Source of the DNA: Bacillota bacterium
Lineage (GTDB): Bacteria > Bacillota > Clostridia > Christensenellales > Borkfalkiaceae
Direction: 5' to 3'
Assembly (NCBI GenBank): GCA_023403375.1
Contig: JAEYEN010000018.1
Location: forward strand, 1-15,706
Length of the DNA: 15,706 bases
A program made the translations under genes and the position numbers. Of the stretch, positions 14,634 to 15,706 are shown one piece after another (positions within the stretch are counted from its first letter, which is position 1; each line of letters opens with the position of its first letter). The notes under the pieces were generated by a model, which searched no databases, was not told the DNA's origin, and worked only from the letters and a program-made list of their open reading frames with translations.

Positions 14634-15161
14634 TTATTGTTCGCTTGCGATAAAATAGGCTTTCGGGTGCGAACAGACGGGGCAGGTTTCGGGCGGTGTT
14701 AACCCCACGTGAATATGCCCGCAGTTGGCGCATTTCCAGATCGTCTCTTTTTTCTTTTTGAAAATCGAACCGTTTTTAACTTCCGTTTTAAGCGTTTCGT
14801 ACTCTTTTTCGTGCGCAAGTTCTATCTGGGCAACGCCGTCGAACAATTCCGCTATATCGTCAAAGCCTTCTTCTCTTGCTTCTTTGGCGAATTGCGAGTA
14901 GAGTACCGTTCTCTCGTAATTTTCTAAATCAGCGCTGTCCGAAAGATTATCTGTTGTTGAAGAAACGCCGTGGAAAAGATTGAACCAGATTTTGGCGTGG
15001 GCTTGTTCGTTAAGCGCAAACCGAGTAAAAGTGTCGTAAACTTTTTCGTAACCTTCCTTTTTAGCTTGTTCGGCATAAAAGGTGTATTCGCACATCGCGC
15101 CCGATTCTCTTAAAAACGCGGTCATTAAATTTTGCTGAGTTTTGGTATCTTTTTGTTTCAT
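14634..15161 (-). CDS. rbr: Rubrerythrin
   Basis: This 175-residue cytoplasmic peroxide-detoxifying protein of anaerobes has a four-helix di-iron domain (about 8-130), with ligand candidates Glu19, Glu52/His55 (NEQAH) and Glu114/His117 (IELAHEKEY). A C-terminal rubredoxin module follows with iron cysteines 144, 147, 160 and 163 (WKCANCG and CPVC) and the typical HPKAYF ending. It would reduce hydrogen peroxide using electrons passed through the rubredoxin site. AAGGAG 9 bases before the ATG fixes the start. It is divergent from the amino-acid kinase gene with a 124-base gap. I looked for a PerR box in the gap and saw only one half-site (TTATAAT on the plus strand), so oxidative regulation is not supported by sequence. 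The di-iron helix A reads RESGAMCEY where ES.AR.RY is more usual. Confidence 0.95.
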   Translation of the reverse strand: MKQKDTKTQQNLMTAFLRESGAMCEYTFYAEQAKKEGYEKVYDTFTRFALNEQAHAKIWFNLFHGVSSTTDNLSDSADLENYERTVLYSQFAKEAREEGFDDIAELFDGVAQIELAHEKEYETLKTEVKNGSIFKKKKETIWKCANCGHIHVGLTPPETCPVCSHPKAYFIASEQ

Positions 15162-15227
15162 ATCGTTCTCCTTCTATTCTATATTGTTTATAATGTTTGC
15201 AATAAAAAAAAGAAAATACCAAAAAGG

Positions 15228-15256
15228 TTGAAAATTAGAAATAATTGTTGTATACT
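15228..15256 (+). promoter_or_regulatory. SigA-like promoter of the glutamate 5-kinase-like gene
   Basis: TTGAAA (15228-15233), a 17-base spacer and TATACT (15251-15256) predict a transcript start about 25 bases before the ATG. Confidence 0.75.
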
Positions 15257-15285
15257 GAAAAAGCAAAAAAATTTCAGGTGATAAA

Positions 15286-15706
15286 ATGAGTAAAAAAGTG
15301 GAGTTGGTCGGCAAAATCGGTTCGATGGCGCTGATAAACAAAGAAAACAATATTTTGGACTACACGCTTATCGCGCGTTTATCGCAGGAACTTAAACCGG
15401 GATATATCTGGGTTACCAGCGGCGCGGCGGAAACGGGGCGGCTTGATTATATTCAGCGTAACGGCAAAGAAGTTGACGGCTCTTCGGAAGACGCTAAAAC
15501 CGACTATTCGGCGCAAGGTCAGGCAATTTTAATGGCGACGTACCGACAGTTTGTGGACCCTAAATATTCGTTAAGACAAGTGCTTGTGGAACACCAGCAT
15601 TTTAACGACGAGATAAAAAGAGAACACCTTAAAGAAATGCTTTTCCGCGCGATAGAGCAAAACGCCATTCCTATAATAAATTATAACGACGCGGTAAGTA
15701 CCGAAG
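15286..15706 (+). CDS. Amino acid kinase family protein, glutamate 5-kinase-like (3' end outside window)
   Basis: The first 140 residues are visible. The start is well supported by AGGTGAT 5 bases upstream of ATG, a match to the 16S anti-Shine-Dalgarno. The phosphate-binding start is VGKIGSMALI, followed by WVTSGAAETGR (the SSGAVAAG loop of ProB), YSAQGQAILMATYRQF (matching AAVGQ..LM..Y), VLVEHQHFND, and IPIINYNDAVSTE where ProB has IPIINENDTV. This order identifies a ProB-type amino acid kinase, which would phosphorylate glutamate for proline synthesis. The departures from ProB (KIGSM for KVGSS, NYND for NEND) leave open a relative with another substrate. The catalytic C-terminal half, any PUA domain and a possible proA partner lie beyond the window. 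Confidence 0.75.
   Translation, partial: MSKKVELVGKIGSMALINKENNILDYTLIARLSQELKPGYIWVTSGAAETGRLDYIQRNGKEVDGSSEDAKTDYSAQGQAILMATYRQFVDPKYSLRQVLVEHQHFNDEIKREHLKEMLFRAIEQNAIPIINYNDAVSTE

Noticed and set aside
15165..15200. PerR box in front of rubrerythrin
   Set aside because: Only one half-site TTATAAT is present and the mirrored half is missing.

Overview
The window looks like chromosomal core sequence from an uncultured, low-to-moderate GC Clostridia-type Firmicute. Two sporulation markers (a Spo0A response regulator and a SipL-like SPOCS/LysM protein) sit with a veg - sipL - ispE neighbourhood that echoes Bacillus/Clostridium chromosomes. Strong AAGGAGG-type ribosome sites, T-rich intrinsic terminators and SigA-like promoters fit the same group. 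A gut lineage near Christensenellales is a guess from overall style only.

Layout: (1) 3-1139, the 3' end of a beta-propeller-like protein with a helical C-terminus, closed by a terminator at 1226-1255. (2) A 619-base AT-rich gap, then spo0A (1759-2532). (3) A promoter at 2567-2595 reads a double zinc-ribbon protein with a long acidic tail (2681-3214) and then veg (3254-3523), ending at a terminator. (4) A sipL-like gene (3834-5339) and ispE (5474-6322), probably co-transcribed, with a strong hairpin between them. (5) On the minus strand, radC (8081-8824) and gltX (6628-8070) form a two-gene operon convergent with ispE. (6) A PepV-like M20 dipeptidase (9013-10290) is divergent from radC. (7) A 439-base gap with a terminator, hairpins and a candidate promoter leads into a 1239-residue membrane-anchored repeat protein (10730-14449). 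(8) Rubrerythrin on the minus strand (14634-15161) is divergent from the start of an amino-acid-kinase gene resembling glutamate 5-kinase (15286 to the window end).

The most notable observation is in Spo0A. Its DNA-binding domain is very well conserved, but an ungapped alignment of the first 60 residues with the recalled B. subtilis Spo0A puts glutamate at the phosphoacceptor position 56 and glutamine at acidic-pocket position 10. This suggests a Spo0A that does not use ordinary Asp phosphorylation, possibly a natural phosphomimetic. Other points are the large tandem-repeat surface-type protein with no recognised function, a 26-base identical element in two 3' untranslated regions about 4.1 kb apart, a radC that appears to be transcribed without a leader, and the zinc-ribbon/polyacidic protein next to veg. 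No mobile element, CRISPR array, tRNA or rRNA was found.
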